A stretch of 64,000 nt of DNA from Mantis religiosa (taxonomy: Eukaryota > Arthropoda > Insecta > Mantodea > Mantidae), in contig JAUKNK010000320.1 in assembly GCA_030765055.1 (NCBI GenBank), forward strand, positions 6,743,501 to 6,807,500, written 5' to 3'. Position numbers and translations under genes: made by a program. Below, piece by piece: positions 22,253-33,775 of this stretch. The notes beneath the pieces are model-generated. The model saw nothing but the letters and a program-made list of their open reading frames with translations. It was not told the DNA's origin and searched no databases. Numbering within the stretch: position 1 is the stretch's first letter; each line of letters begins with the position of its first letter.

Positions 22253-25200
22253 CAAAGTTCACCAAGCGGATGTTGTACTTAATAAGTTAGGAACGCTATA
22301 TGTGCAGGAAAATAAAATACGATTGCAAGGTAATGAATTTTAATTTTATTTAACAATTTTGTAGTGAAATTCAACACGTGTTCCATTAATATCATATACA
22401 ATATACAAGTACCTTTCCTTATAAGAAGTAAATATATTTTTCATAATACAGGGGCCGTATTGAAGATTTAAATAGGTTAGATTACAATAATTATAAGTAT
22501 TGTGTATTACTGAGTAATCCATAGCAAACATGTAGAATTTTAAAGTGATCCTTGATTCAATATAGATGAAATACCTCATTGTTCTTTAACAACTCTTACA
22601 TCTAATTTCTGTTGATTATATACTTCAATAATAATTGGCCGATATTAATAATATATTTTAAATGAAATAGTATAAACAAAGAATTCTAATTTTCTCAAGT
22701 CCTAGCCAGATTGCTGTTTCATTTCTGTACAAGTAATAGCATAGTTCACATTTTTTAGAAGAATATCTGTTCTTTTGCAGGAGGCGTGCACCCGAAATGC
22801 TTCCAACAAAGAGTTGGTTTATGACAAATACGTGCTATTAATTCCCTTTTGTTGTTGCCAGAACAGAGAATTCTTATTTTTCTCCCCCCGTGAAATAGAG
22901 CCCACAAAAGCCATTCATACGTTGTGTGTGTCCATGTTAAACAAAACCCTTGACACCAGAAAGCGATTCAGGAAGGCCCCCCTCGCAGGAGAAATAATAA
23001 CGATCCCTCTATTGGCACAATGTACAGTATATCACCTCATCATATACAGATGGAAAGCATCATAAAATACAGCTTCACACCGATTGCTCTGCGTTCACCA
23101 CGTGGGTAGAGACGCTAGATTAAAATTCGTATTTTATGTAGTTAGTTTGGGATTTTACTGCGCAATTTATATGGTGGTGTACAACTCAACACTATTTAGC
23201 AATACGTTTTTAAGCATCCTAAGTAATTTTCCATCACGGAGTATTAGTTATGTTAATATTGTAATCACAGGCTTTGGCTAAGTCGTTGTAAAGGGGACAA
23301 TGGATCCTCAGCAGAGCGTTTTAGTTTCTCTGCAATCTACCGAAGGAAGTCAGGTATTGTATTCTACCCAAACGTTTTGTTATTTCCGAATTAAGATTTT
23401 TAAGCCCCCTAAATAAAGGAATGCATTTTTATAAAACAATGTGTGGTGAGTGAAAAGATCGCAAACGAACATTTGATTGAGTACCAGATAAGGTATTTGG
23501 GTTCGACATTTTCCAGTGGAGCATTTCATCAGTTTAGAAAATCTTTTATGAAAATCATGTGACCCCAAATTATTTTTTACTTGGAAATATTTTCGAAAAT
23601 TGTGGCCTTACCTAAAATATTCTGAAGACTTTTAATAGAGTGTCATGTGTTAAGATATTTCCATGACAATTGAAATATATTATCTTGAATTTCTTGGGAA
23701 TGGTTTCATTTTTAATGAGTTTTACATTATTAGCAAACTGCATAAAAGGGATAGACAGGAACTTGCTACCCAGGAGAACTACGTTTCATTAGAGCATATG
23801 CTTATTCCCATTTTTTGAGTTAATTACTTCGGCGACATTTCTTGTTAAAGTTGAAATTTCAAATATAATTTTTGAAGTGGAACATTGTATTCTTTATTTG
23901 TCTTGTGTTCATGTAAGGAACGAAGTTTCTAGGCTATCAGATAATCACGCTCTCTTAAAAGTTTTAACTATTGTTTAAGTCTGCTGTTTTTCCTTATTTC
24001 TCCTGTACCTACAATTTAATATATAATGAAACGAGTTTTGCAAAAGTTTCTATGGATTAACATATGTAAGTTAGGTAGAGGAATAACTGGCGAAGAATAG
24101 GTAGAAGAAATCATATGAATGTGGCACATATCTTCTTTGGTAGAGAAGTAAAGTTTTGTGGCGCATGCGGTCCTTATTCGTACAGTGAGAATGCTACTGC
24201 TCTTGGCAATTTCCGCACTAAAATAATGCCCACTTCTGCCTCACGGCATCTATCTGCCTAATTGATCATTAAAGGCCGGAGAGATGTGCGCTTGCATGCG
24301 ATAAAAGTTAGCTGGACGCAAGTATGAATGACATCAGATGTACAGCACGGTCATCAAATATGCAAACAACTGCTACCAGTAACAAACAGTAAAACATTGC
24401 CTTGCAAGTATATGCAGACGAAAGGTCAAAGTATAACGCGACTGTTTTGTTTCCTCTTGCTGTACCTGTCATGTCCTGGCTGTGAGTATACCTATAGAAA
24501 AGCGCACATATCATTTTTGTGGTTCAAGTGCAGAGCACGCTAATTGCTTAGGGGAGACAAAGTATACTAGATTTCCGCAAGTGATCCAATTTGCAAGCCT
24601 ACACTGAAAATTCACAGAAAATTTTGAAAATCATACAATTTTCTTTTTTTTTGGCACTTTTGTCACAGTTCAATATGCCGAAATTCGAAATGTTTATTGG
24701 CCTAGAAACACACTGCGTAGCAGCAGAATTACATCACATATCACAGTCTACAACATCAAGGTCGATGACAATAACAAACAGCTTACTCAACTTCCTCTGT
24801 TTACAACACCCTTGTTACATGTCTGTTTTATAACTCCCGCTGGCGTGTCACAATCTCTTTTATAACTCAATTATACATTCGAGAGGTTTCTCGTACAAAT
24901 AAGAAAACAACTTTTCTCTGTCAATAAAGATATCACTAGAACCTTCCAAAAGTGAAATCCTATCCGTGCCGGCAAGTCCTTCATCTCAGCTATCTTTATT
25001 TGCCGGCTCTTTGTGTACACTAGCCGCGCTATCGTTAACTGCTTATGCAAGCTCTTTATTGCCGTGAAACATTATCCGCCGTCTGTTATCTATTTGCACC
25101 GAAACTTTTATGCCCGTTACCGCGACAATATAAATAATTTTCGCTAGACATTAGGTTTATTATCTGATTTCTTTTCTAGCGTCCAGATAGCGTCCAGAAT

Positions 25201-26599
25201 GAATTCCAGACTATTAGTGTATTTGTTTCCTCTTTCGGGCTCATGTATAACACAACTGTAGGAGTGTAAAATGTTACATTTAGATGCTCTTTGCACTAAT
25301 TTTGTATAGGTTGTATTAATTTTGTTACATAAACCTATTTTTCGAATTACTTCATATTGAATTAACCGATTGCAAAGTAATTTCATAACACATTTCTATG
25401 TAAGTTTAAGGTGAACATAAAAAGCGATAGAGATGCATTTAAAATGAGTGGCAGTATGTGCTCTTGAATTTCCATAACCTTAATATGATATCGCGAGGAA
25501 CATATGAGTAGTAACATTTCAAATACAACATATAACAATAAGACAAGTTCCGAACAGAAATGACTACAGACACAAAAGGTTGCTGGAAATAAGTTTTTAG
25601 TTTGGAAGGGATCTGTAATTTCTCATTGGCGAAAACCTGGTAATAGATCATTGCCTTTCTTTAGTCATAATCAGGTAGGACAACAGGTGTAGCTTTTACA
25701 ACAAATACAGGATTTGCTTACTGAGGTTAAGGTGTCATCTTGAGAGAGGTAGCGCCAAGAAAAGACGAACTGTTATGAATGCTACACCACACTTGTACAC
25801 TAACACGTTGTTCATGTTTTCATATTTTTAAAAATAAATTCGATAATTTTCATGGCATTTTTATTATTTTGGTTGGATATTTCGGAACTTACATATGTAT
25901 AATTGGAGAATAATAAATATACACTTTTGAAACTAAAATTTTTATATGTATATATTCAAGTCAAAGTACCTCAAATTTATATGACAGATTTACAATTAAT
26001 AATATCTATATTATTCTTAACAAAAGTACTAGATGAAATATAGTGTTCATTCACTTAACCTCTGTTTGGTCCGTTTCTTCTTCATAATATACTCCAATGA
26101 TTGTAGAATTATCGTGCAGTTAGCCACAATATATTTTGTAAACGTCTTGAAGTAAACTTTTCTGTAATTTTAACTTAAAAACTGCCATTGTGAACAGGTG
26201 TGCTCAATATTAGATTATATGACAGAAGCTAAGCGTAAATACTTGATGTCCAGTTCATATACTCCGTTATTTTTAGATATACTGTTTCCCTTCAACAGAA
26301 TCTTGATTGCACACAATTTGCAATATCTATGGTTTGTATGCATCTGTAATTCTTTTGTTGTAATCAATAGATGTTATGGTACTCTAGTACACAGTTAATC
26401 AGAAGTCATCTTTCTCTCTCCATCGGTGTCGAAGTTTTAACTGGTCTAAATCATAACTAAGGGGCGGATTTCTATGATGTGCATGCATTTATGACCTAAA
26501 CTACCTTAAGTATGACCAATAAGACCAAAATATGCTGTTTATAACTTAACGAATTTGTTATTCATATTAAATCAATTGGTAATTAAAGTTTAATTGACA
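22253..26599. other. Unannotated stretch, 4.3 kb, no repeats recognised
   Basis: This is the longest piece without an identifiable element. No protein family was recognised in its frames. The part around 24160-25110 is less AT-rich and has many TTTATT(G) and GATA-like words, such as TTGATCATTAAAG near 24260 and CTCTTTATTGCCG near 25051. It could hold regulatory DNA, but nothing proves it. Confidence 0.4.
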
Positions 26600-27018
26600 A
26601 TTAATGATTTGTGCATAAATATTTGTAATCATTTCTGCAGAAGAAAATCTTTGCTACATTTTACTTCACCAGGCTTATTATCTTTTGGAGTACCAACAAT
26701 ATCAGTGGCTACATATCTCCCATCTTCGTCATTTGCTTCATCGATGGAAACGCATATCTTGTTACGGTCAATAGTAGGTACTATATTTTTCAATCCATCT
26801 TCGTAGCAAGTAGAGAGATTTTCCTCAGAGTTCATTCATGAGATATTTGATTACTGATATATTTCTAAAATAAGACCTAAAGCTGACACGTTTGAATATT
26901 TTAAGGACATATTTGAAGTCCACCATATTGCAAAGATCTATACAACATTCTAAACGGATATGCGCAGAAGCTACAGTTGAACAAGTTGCCACAAACATCA
27001 GACTACTGCCTACTTCCA
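26600..27018 (-). pseudogene. hAT-like (CGGBP1-like) transposase remnant
   Basis: The minus strand reads DLCNMVDFKYVLKIFKRVSF, then NLSTCYEDGLKNIV, then NKICVSIDEANDEDGRYVAT and DIVGTPKDNKPGE. The order 'xLRKNYxxxCYExxLxxI...IWVSIDEtTDxxGRYxANvIVGTL' is characteristic of hAT-derived proteins related to CGGBP1. SIDE(T)TD would carry the first catalytic Asp; here it is SIDEANDED. There is a frameshift between the two blocks at about 26830, no C-terminal dimerisation domain and no visible TIRs. Confidence 0.55.
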
Positions 27019-27339
27019 ATGGAGGAAGCAGTTAAACACTTCTGATGTTTAGTGGTTTTAATATGTGCTACTTTCACTTCACAATATTTACAATACAAAA
27101 TAAGACGGCAATACTAAAGCCTTTCCCAAAGCCCTCGAACAAAATTTCTTCATTCAGAACTTGTACGTTCAGGCATGGTGACATCAAACTGACTGAGGCC
27201 TCAATAGAGTGTACAAGATACTTTCAGAAAGGTAGCGGAGACAGATGTGGTAAAGTGGAGGGAACAAAACGTTAAACCTGTCGCCAAACAAACAGGGAAT
27301 GATGAGATTCAAACATTCAGGGTTAATACAGACATTAGG
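27019..27339. other. Unannotated spacer
   Basis: No recognised gene or repeat between the hAT-like remnant and the long SINE. Confidence 0.4.
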
Positions 27340-27982
27340 ATTAGGTTCTCACTATGGAGGGGATTTGGTACGTGGGCTACCATGCTGGGCCCATTGTGCC
27401 TGTGACGCAAGTGGGGCACCCCCGGGAGGAAGGATGAGATGAGAGGAGACAGAGGCTGGCCGTCCCAAGGAGCCATGACAGTACAGAGGGCAGGGTACCT
27501 ACAGTTTACTTGGATAGAGACTTCCACCGACAGGCCAGCACAACGGACACGCTCCTCTACTGCGGCACGGCAAAGAGCCCAGCAGCCGAGCCCTAAAGGT
27601 TCCAAACAGTCATCCGAGCCCCAAAGGTCCCTGGCTGGCGGTCCCGAAATGGTCCCAGCAGAGGCGCGGGGACCAGCAACAGACCTACCGGAGGAGGAAG
27701 TGGTTGTCCTCAGAGCATATCATCCCCCAATGCACTGCCGAAACACCCGCCGACACTTCTGTCCTGAAAGAGAGCACAATATGAGGATGATGTGAAATGA
27801 TAATGGACATAAAATGGAGGGACAGAAATTCGGGGGATGTAATTAACCTACCCAGCATTCCCCTAGCGACCCGGGAAAACCCTCGCAAAAACCCATGGAT
27901 CAGGTAGGACGGCCAGGTAATCGAACCCGCACCTCCCTAATGCGGTCCACAGACGAAACCATCTGAGTCAGCCCACTCGGTT
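27340..27982 (-). mobile_element. Long tRNA-derived SINE, family B (copy 1)
   Basis: Read on the minus strand it starts with a tRNA-like head: CCGAGTGGGCTGACTCAGAT, a GCATTAGGGAGGTGCGGGTT block and B box GGTTCGATTACC. It then runs through CCTACCTGATCCATGGGTTT, TCCCCCGAATTTCTGTCCCT, an AGTGCATTGGGGGATGATAT block and CTCATCTCATCCTTCCTCCC. The same blocks occur in order at 57759-58275 and in split form at 54380-55510. The length of ~640 bp and GC-rich body stand out from the AT-rich surroundings. Frames on both strands here are by-products. Confidence 0.8.
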
Positions 27983-28430
27983 TAATACAGAGAAAAGTTT
28001 GGTTTATTTTATTTCTAATAGGCTGCAGACTATAATAGTCCCAAAAATATGTCTTTATCATGGAAATGAGCATGAATATGACCAAATATCTGAAAAAGTG
28101 AGAAACATGACTTTTAGAACCCAAATAAATGACTTGTTTAAGGAATCTACCACTTAGTCATAAGATATTCAATCAAGCTCTTCTGCGTAAACGTGTGAGT
28201 GTTTGCCGATGACTGACGAAGCAAGCAAAGAGCGCTCGATGGTAAAACTTTGTGGGTCAAATTGTGACAATACTCTCAAATGTTGTGAAAAGAAAAAGAA
28301 AAGAAAGCTCTCTAACATACTTTTGTAAATGCTACAAGTTGGCTTTGCAAAAGTTACTTTTTGTGAGATAGGTATACTGCCTGCTACCAATTCTTTCTAC
28401 TATTCCCTACTACTGCACATTCGTAGTTAC
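27983..28430. other. Unannotated spacer
   Basis: AT-rich, no recognised gene; ends at the ATT array. Confidence 0.4.
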
Positions 28431-28970
<540 letters not shown>

Positions 28971-29800
28971 TAAATTTATTTAGTACTATTTCTGTGACGT
29001 GAGAACATTTTAGTTAGGTTTGTTGGTGCCAGGTAAGCTGATTGAAGTCTCTTCATGTATGACAAGTGCATTTTTTAGATTCGGCTTTTGAGCTACACAG
29101 GTCAATGTTGTGTGAGTTTTCGCTGATTTAGCGCAAATCTTATATATTATTTGCTGAGTTTCTGTTTTAATCGATATACCTTCTGGTGCCATTGTTGGCT
29201 TAGTCAAAAGTTAAATAGAATTTTAAGTTTGTGTTTTCGGTCTTTAAATACATTTCAGTGAAATTTGAGGGAGAGTGTTTACATTCTAAATCCTAGCCGT
29301 GTCTCAGTTTTGGTAATGTATTAATATCGCTAAATGTAATGACATCTAATGCTTTCGTACATATTTGACGTTTTAAATGTCTTTTGACGGTAAATATATG
29401 TTTATACAGCTGTTCACACTTTCAAAATATACTTACACATACGTGTACAAGAGTATTGCCAGCTTCTCTCTTTGACAGATTATTATGCTGGCGCGTTTGT
29501 TAGGGCCAGGCTTGTTTGTTTATGAGAGCGTGGTATTACTGGGCGATACGACAAATATTTTGAAGATAGTTTAAATGTTATTCTTCTTTCCTGTATTCCT
29601 TACAATGTTAACAGTAATGTAATTATGTTAAGGCAAGTGAATCCTTAAGCAAAACTGTGTTGCCTATTTTGTAATGAACAGATAAGATATGCCATATGTA
29701 GCGTTTGATTATCATTTTTGAATATTAAATCTTTATTTACTTGAACTTGGTTTACAATATATGACGGGCAATCCTGTCCATATTGGTATTATTGTTTCCT
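28971..29800. other. Unannotated stretch
   Basis: AT-rich, no recognised gene. It ends at a T-rich tract that is the A-rich tail of the next LINE. Confidence 0.4.
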
Positions 29801-31050
29801 TCCGTATTTTTTTTATTTATTTTTTTATTTTATTTTTTTTTCATGTTTTTTTTTTATTTTTTTTGTTTATTTATTTAAGACGGGAATGGGTACCGGGTAA
29901 GAATTTTTTTTCCCTTGTTCTATTGGCTTGTACTGTGAGACAAATGAGGGGTTCTATTTGCTTAGATGGTTCTTAGATCTGCATTTGTTCCAAATGATAA
30001 ATGTATGGCTCCAGAGAACGTAAGGTTTTCTTCCGTATAGAGGTCCATCTCTGCTCTTTCAAAAATATACGTAGGTGCTTTCCCAACACAGTGGCTCCTC
30101 GCCTTACTTTTATCAGCCAATGTAGTGCACCAGCAACCAACCACACAGCAAAATTGTGAAATTTCTTGTCCTTGAAACGAAACTCCAGTTGTACCAGCTG
30201 TGGTACCGAACGTAAGTATTCTTCTGGACGAAGTTTATGTAATGTGTCTTGGATGGAGGTCCAAATCAAGTCAGCCCGCTGACAGTTGTACAAGCGATGT
30301 TCAAGTGTATCATCTTCCACACATACGCCACAGATCTTCGAATTCACTCTCCCGTGACGCCACATCTTTTCTGCAGTTGGAACCGTTTCATTAACCACTT
30401 CATAAACCGTTTCTCGCCATATCGACGGAAGGTTACAGTTGGTTGCATTGGCCCAAACGCATTTCCAGTCACGACTGTATTTTGTTTCTACATTAGGTCG
30501 TTGAATACCTGGCTTCGTCAAGTGACGATAGAGGTTCTTGGTAGTCAGAAAATTCTCCAGTCGCTCTCCAGAATTTTCAAGAGCACGAAGCTTGGCAACC
30601 AAACGATTAAATTCCCGTGTCGGTCTCTCCACGATATGTAACTGGTCATACCAAAACTTCTTGTCAATCGGAGACTCACTGCTAAGTAACGAGGACAATC
30701 CTCTCTTTCCCAACAGCGCCATACACTTGTCAACATCCACTAGACCACAACCACCTTTCTTTAGAGGAAGACGCAATTGCGGGCGAGCAACTCGATATGC
30801 TTTCCCCGTCCACAGGAAGTATCCGAGCAGAGTCTCAAAACGTTGGGCGAACTGCTTATGGAGCGGCAAAATCTGCGCTACATACCACAGTTTACTCAAG
30901 GCATAAGTATGAATGTACCAGACGCGTTGCAACAACGTTAGATTTCGAGAGCGATCTTCATGTAAGTTAAAACGTAGCGCGTTGATCCTCTGGGTCCAAT
31001 TAAGAGAAATCATTTCTGATATGTTAGAGGTAAATATGTATTAAGATTGA
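29801..31050 (-). mobile_element. 5'-truncated non-LTR retrotransposon (LINE), 3' end
   Basis: The minus-strand order is: LINE coding frame (31013 to 29973), about 95 bp of 3' sequence, then an A-rich tail seen on the plus strand as T-rich sequence at 29806-29878. The homology starts abruptly near 31020-31050, so the copy is 5'-truncated, the usual outcome of target-primed reverse transcription. I did not find a clear target-site duplication. Confidence 0.8.
29973..31013 (-). CDS. LINE reverse-transcriptase polyprotein, C-terminal part with zinc-knuckle
   Basis: A 346-codon open frame that forms the C-terminus of an L1/Tx1-type or related LINE protein. Residues 1-90 are the thumb-like region after the polymerase core, with LSKLWYVAQILPL and LGYFLWTGKAYRVARPQLRL. 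Residues 190-250 form an RVT-type zinc-binding segment: PTAEKMWRHGRV, then CGVCVEDDTLEHRLYNC (C-x2-C-x7-H-x4-C). The remaining ~90 residues contain LVAGALHWLIKVRR. The first Met is merely the first ATG after the truncation, since an in-frame stop lies just upstream. No stops or frameshifts over 1 kb means the insertion is fairly recent, but it lacks the polymerase core and endonuclease and cannot be autonomous. Confidence 0.8.
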   Translation of the reverse strand: MISLNWTQRINALRFNLHEDRSRNLTLLQRVWYIHTYALSKLWYVAQILPLHKQFAQRFETLLGYFLWTGKAYRVARPQLRLPLKKGGCGLVDVDKCMALLGKRGLSSLLSSESPIDKKFWYDQLHIVERPTREFNRLVAKLRALENSGERLENFLTTKNLYRHLTKPGIQRPNVETKYSRDWKCVWANATNCNLPSIWRETVYEVVNETVPTAEKMWRHGRVNSKICGVCVEDDTLEHRLYNCQRADLIWTSIQDTLHKLRPEEYLRSVPQLVQLEFRFKDKKFHNFAVWLVAGALHWLIKVRRGATVLGKHLRIFLKEQRWTSIRKKTLRSLEPYIYHLEQMQI

Positions 31051-32015
31051 AGATTTCCTTGTATTGGTATTTCCATTTTAGTAGTTTAAAACACCGGCAA
31101 AAACATTTTGACAACAATATTATAAAACACCAGAAAAGGCTGGTCGCTGTGATACACCTATGTGGAGTATATCGGGGTATTCTCAGATCAATGTTTAAAA
31201 TTCTGTCTTAATCAAGAGATAGTGATTAGTTATTTATATTCTCTCTTCAAACCGTAGCAGCTTGTCTTATTTGTGATTTCAGATATAACTAAACGACAAC
31301 TTTCGCACTCCCATTTACGTAATTATCAGATATTTCTTTATAAAGTACATTTATGCATACATAAATTACAAAGCGAACAAAGAAACAAATGCAGGACTTT
31401 AATCGCGGAGAGCAACGGTTTTGCACTATGATAGTGGAGGGGAATCAAGGATGTGAGAGAGAGGCAGTGCTGAGCTCAAAAACTGGTTGTGATTACTCGT
31501 TTACACTTTCGTGTGTGTAGTGGTTTTTATACAACTTTTCTCAGAATGATGATGACTTTTCCAGAAAATTCAAGATGTTTGTGTTACTTATAAAGCGCCT
31601 TAAATATATGACATTTTATTCAAAATCTCTATAATTATTGAACAAATAGAAAATATCGAGGCATTTTCCTTTTACGAGGTAGTTTGTGGTGGAGATAATT
31701 TTGAACAGTGCCGTACTTATGAAGGGTAATTGTACTCAAATTTCAAATTTGGCATTCAACTGAATTTCTCATTTAACTTATGCTGTTTGTGCACACTGTT
31801 GAATTTTTCTCTAAAAATACTCTTTTTTATTCAGGTTGCCTCGAAATATTTGGTGAAATCTCGATGATGAATTTTTGTGTGTAGAATTGTACTTCCTGCA
31901 CCAACTATGGTAGTCTTAGAGGAAGTAAAAACTTATAATTTTAATTAAAGAATTGCTAGCAGCATTTGTGAGGAATCAATTATATATAATAAAAGCGAAA
32001 AACGTTTCACAGTAA
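31051..32015. other. Unannotated stretch
   Basis: AT-rich, no gene or repeat recognised. It contains the probable 5' truncation junction of the LINE at its left edge. Confidence 0.4.
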
Positions 32016-32019
32016 AAAC

Positions 32020-32056
32020 GAAAAAAAAAAAAAAAAAAAAAAAACACACACACACA
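32020..32056. repeat. Poly-A followed by CA repeat
   Basis: About 24 A's running into (CA)6. It could be the tail of a retroposed sequence to its left or a simple compound microsatellite. No element could be identified upstream. Confidence 0.9.
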
Positions 32057-32299
32057 ACTGATTTAACATTCATATGGCTCTATAACCATTCTTCAGTAAA
32101 TTATTACTTCAAAAGCTTGCTATTCTATTTGCTTGATATTAATAGAGAAAAAAGGTTTTGTAAATGGGTTAATTAGTCAGTTACTTGTAAATATGGTACG
32201 CTTAGGCGTTTTAAAAGCGCGAGAAAAATAAGCAATAGCGGCAAAATTGAAAAAGCACAAAATATTTGAGAATAGAGACCAATAATAAAGGATATCTCA

Positions 32300-32769
32300 A
32301 AATGGTTAATGTCAATAGCAACTATATATACCAAAACCAGGCTTCTACAGATGGAGAGGAAGTGCTTAAGGATAGCCAACAAACTCGTACCCTGGCACAG
32401 AAACGAAGAAGTGTACGACATCTGTAAGGCAACCCCACTTGAACAGTACATACAAGACCGAATGTACAAGTACATCGCGAACGCGTCCGAGAGACCGTAC
32501 AGGAGACAGCAGATTGCAGCAGCAGAGAACTACAAGAAGACGGAAACCACCGCCCCACCAATCGTCACCCTGATACAGCACCACGCCAGGATAAAGGAAG
32601 CCGAAGAAGACGGGATACGTGAGCACCTCCAAATACTTCTAGCCTGAAATATGACGATTGTGTACATACCGTAACTGTACACATACCCAAAGATTGTATT
32701 AAATAAAGAAAGAAAAAAATAAAAAATAAAAAAATAAAAAAACCTACTACTAAAAACAAAACGAAACTA

Positions 32770-32800
<31 letters not shown>
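32300..32800 (+). mobile_element. 5'-truncated jockey-like LINE, 3' end with poly-A
   Basis: A LINE C-terminal coding frame (32309-32647) is followed by ~110 bp of 3' sequence, with AATAAAG at 32700 and a long A-rich tail from about 32704 to 32800. The arrangement is that of a truncated LINE inserted in plus orientation. Start of homology near 32300 is the 5' truncation point. Confidence 0.75.
32309..32647 (+). CDS. Jockey-like LINE ORF2 C-terminus (112 codons)
   Basis: Residues 14-60 read LLQMERKCLRIANKLVPWHR, then NEEVYDICKATPLEQYIQDR. This is the motif order after the polymerase domain in jockey-clade LINEs (LQ.x.QNKxLR, ApWY.xNe.L, hDL.IptI.e.I). It ends in a charged tail, EADGIREHLQILLA-like (EEDGIREHLQILLA in full). 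The first Met is arbitrary because the 5' part is missing. The frame is intact but codes for no catalytic part. Confidence 0.7.
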   Translation: MSIATIYTKTRLLQMERKCLRIANKLVPWHRNEEVYDICKATPLEQYIQDRMYKYIANASERPYRRQQIAAAENYKKTETTAPPIVTLIQHHARIKEAEEDGIREHLQILLA

Positions 32801-33086
32801 AAAAAAATTAAAAAAATAATAAAAAATTTAATACATATATATGATATTAAATAAAATAATGTGAAAATATGACATATACTAACAGTATTTCAATTAGCAA
32901 GTAATGACAAATTGTAAACACATGCATACGTAACCTAATCAAGCAAAATAAATAATAAAAAAGAGCCATCCCCCTCAACTCCAAATAAAGTCAAGGCTGA
33001 AGAGGGTACACCCCTGAAGCAGCCATAGGGCAAAATGAGCCAGGGTGAAATAAACCCATGGGCGAAATAAGCCCTAAAATCCCCCT
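32801..33086 (+). mobile_element. Possible 3' UTR of a second retroelement ending in a TAG array
   Basis: An A/T-rich part is followed by a distinct block: GAGCCATCCCCCTCAACTCC, AAGAGGGTACACCCCTGAAG, GGGTGAAATAAACCCATGGG and a CCCTAAAATCCCCC block. It ends directly in (TAG)n. A compact, less AT-rich block ending in a triplet array is typical of LINE 3' ends, but no coding part is attached. The link to the preceding LINE is uncertain. Confidence 0.4.

Positions 33087-33163
<77 letters not shown>
33087..33163. repeat. (TAG)n microsatellite
   Basis: About 25 uninterrupted TAG units. Confidence 0.97.
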
Positions 33164-33375
33164 TAATGTCGCAAACATATTAATTTCCATAAATTTTGCA
33201 ATTTATGAAATCTATTTTTTGTGTTGTAAGAATTTACCTTCTAGGATGTAGTTTTGGCTATATCCAAAAGGTCCAATAAATACGTTGAAATGGGTATGTT
33301 AAAATAGGACATTTGAAATAAAATCCTTAGTCATATAAATAATATTAAACTGTAAGGAAATTTGGAAAGATAAAA

Positions 33376-33775
33376 GTCAGACTGAAAAATTCAATGCCGT
33401 AGCCGGGATTTGAACCACGGATCTTCTGGTTTCCGTCCAGCCGCTCTAACCATTGAGCTACTGTGGCCAACGTGCCGACATGGCATCAAATTCTCCAACT
33501 GACTCGTGTTTTTCCCGGTAAACCACTAGGAGTTCTCATAAACACATGATACAACTACCTTAATGGCGACTTACTATGCTGTTAAGTACTTTAAGGTCCG
33601 GGCTTTTTAGTTCAGACCACTATTAGGTATAATTAATGGAAATTAATTGTTCTTTCATATGATCCGTGGTTCAAATCCCGGCTATGGCATTGAATTTTTC
33701 AGTGTGACTGTATCTTTCCATACTTTAGCCTACACACGGCCAGTGTGAAAGAACAATTAATTTCCATGTAAGGAA
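33376..33775. repeat. Head-to-head family C tRNA-like units (locus 3)
   Basis: A minus-strand unit runs from AGTCAGACTGAAAAATTCAA to AATTAATGGAAATTAATTGT, with a complete tRNA-like module at 33395-33468. It switches at about 33660 to plus-strand unit sequence, GATCCGTGGTTCAAATCCCG (33661-33680), then GGCATTGAATTTTTCAG and a spacer start. The plus copy begins inside the tRNA-like module, near its T arm. Confidence 0.8.
33395..33468 (-). repeat. tRNA-like module, best anticodon-arm copy
   Basis: On the minus strand the ends GGCCACAG and CTACGGC approximate an acceptor stem. GCTC/GAGC forms a D stem, CTGG-ACGGAAA-CCAG a plausible anticodon stem with a 7-nt loop, and GGTTCAAATCC a B box. The loop has C, not T, at position 33, and the T stem is mismatched. 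Confidence 0.65.

Noticed and set aside
24160..25110. Developmental enhancer call
   Set aside because: Only word density supports it; without conservation data it is reported as an observation, not a feature.
27439..27795. 118-codon Pro/Arg-rich open frame
   Set aside because: It lies wholly within the antisense of SINE family B and has no family resemblance.
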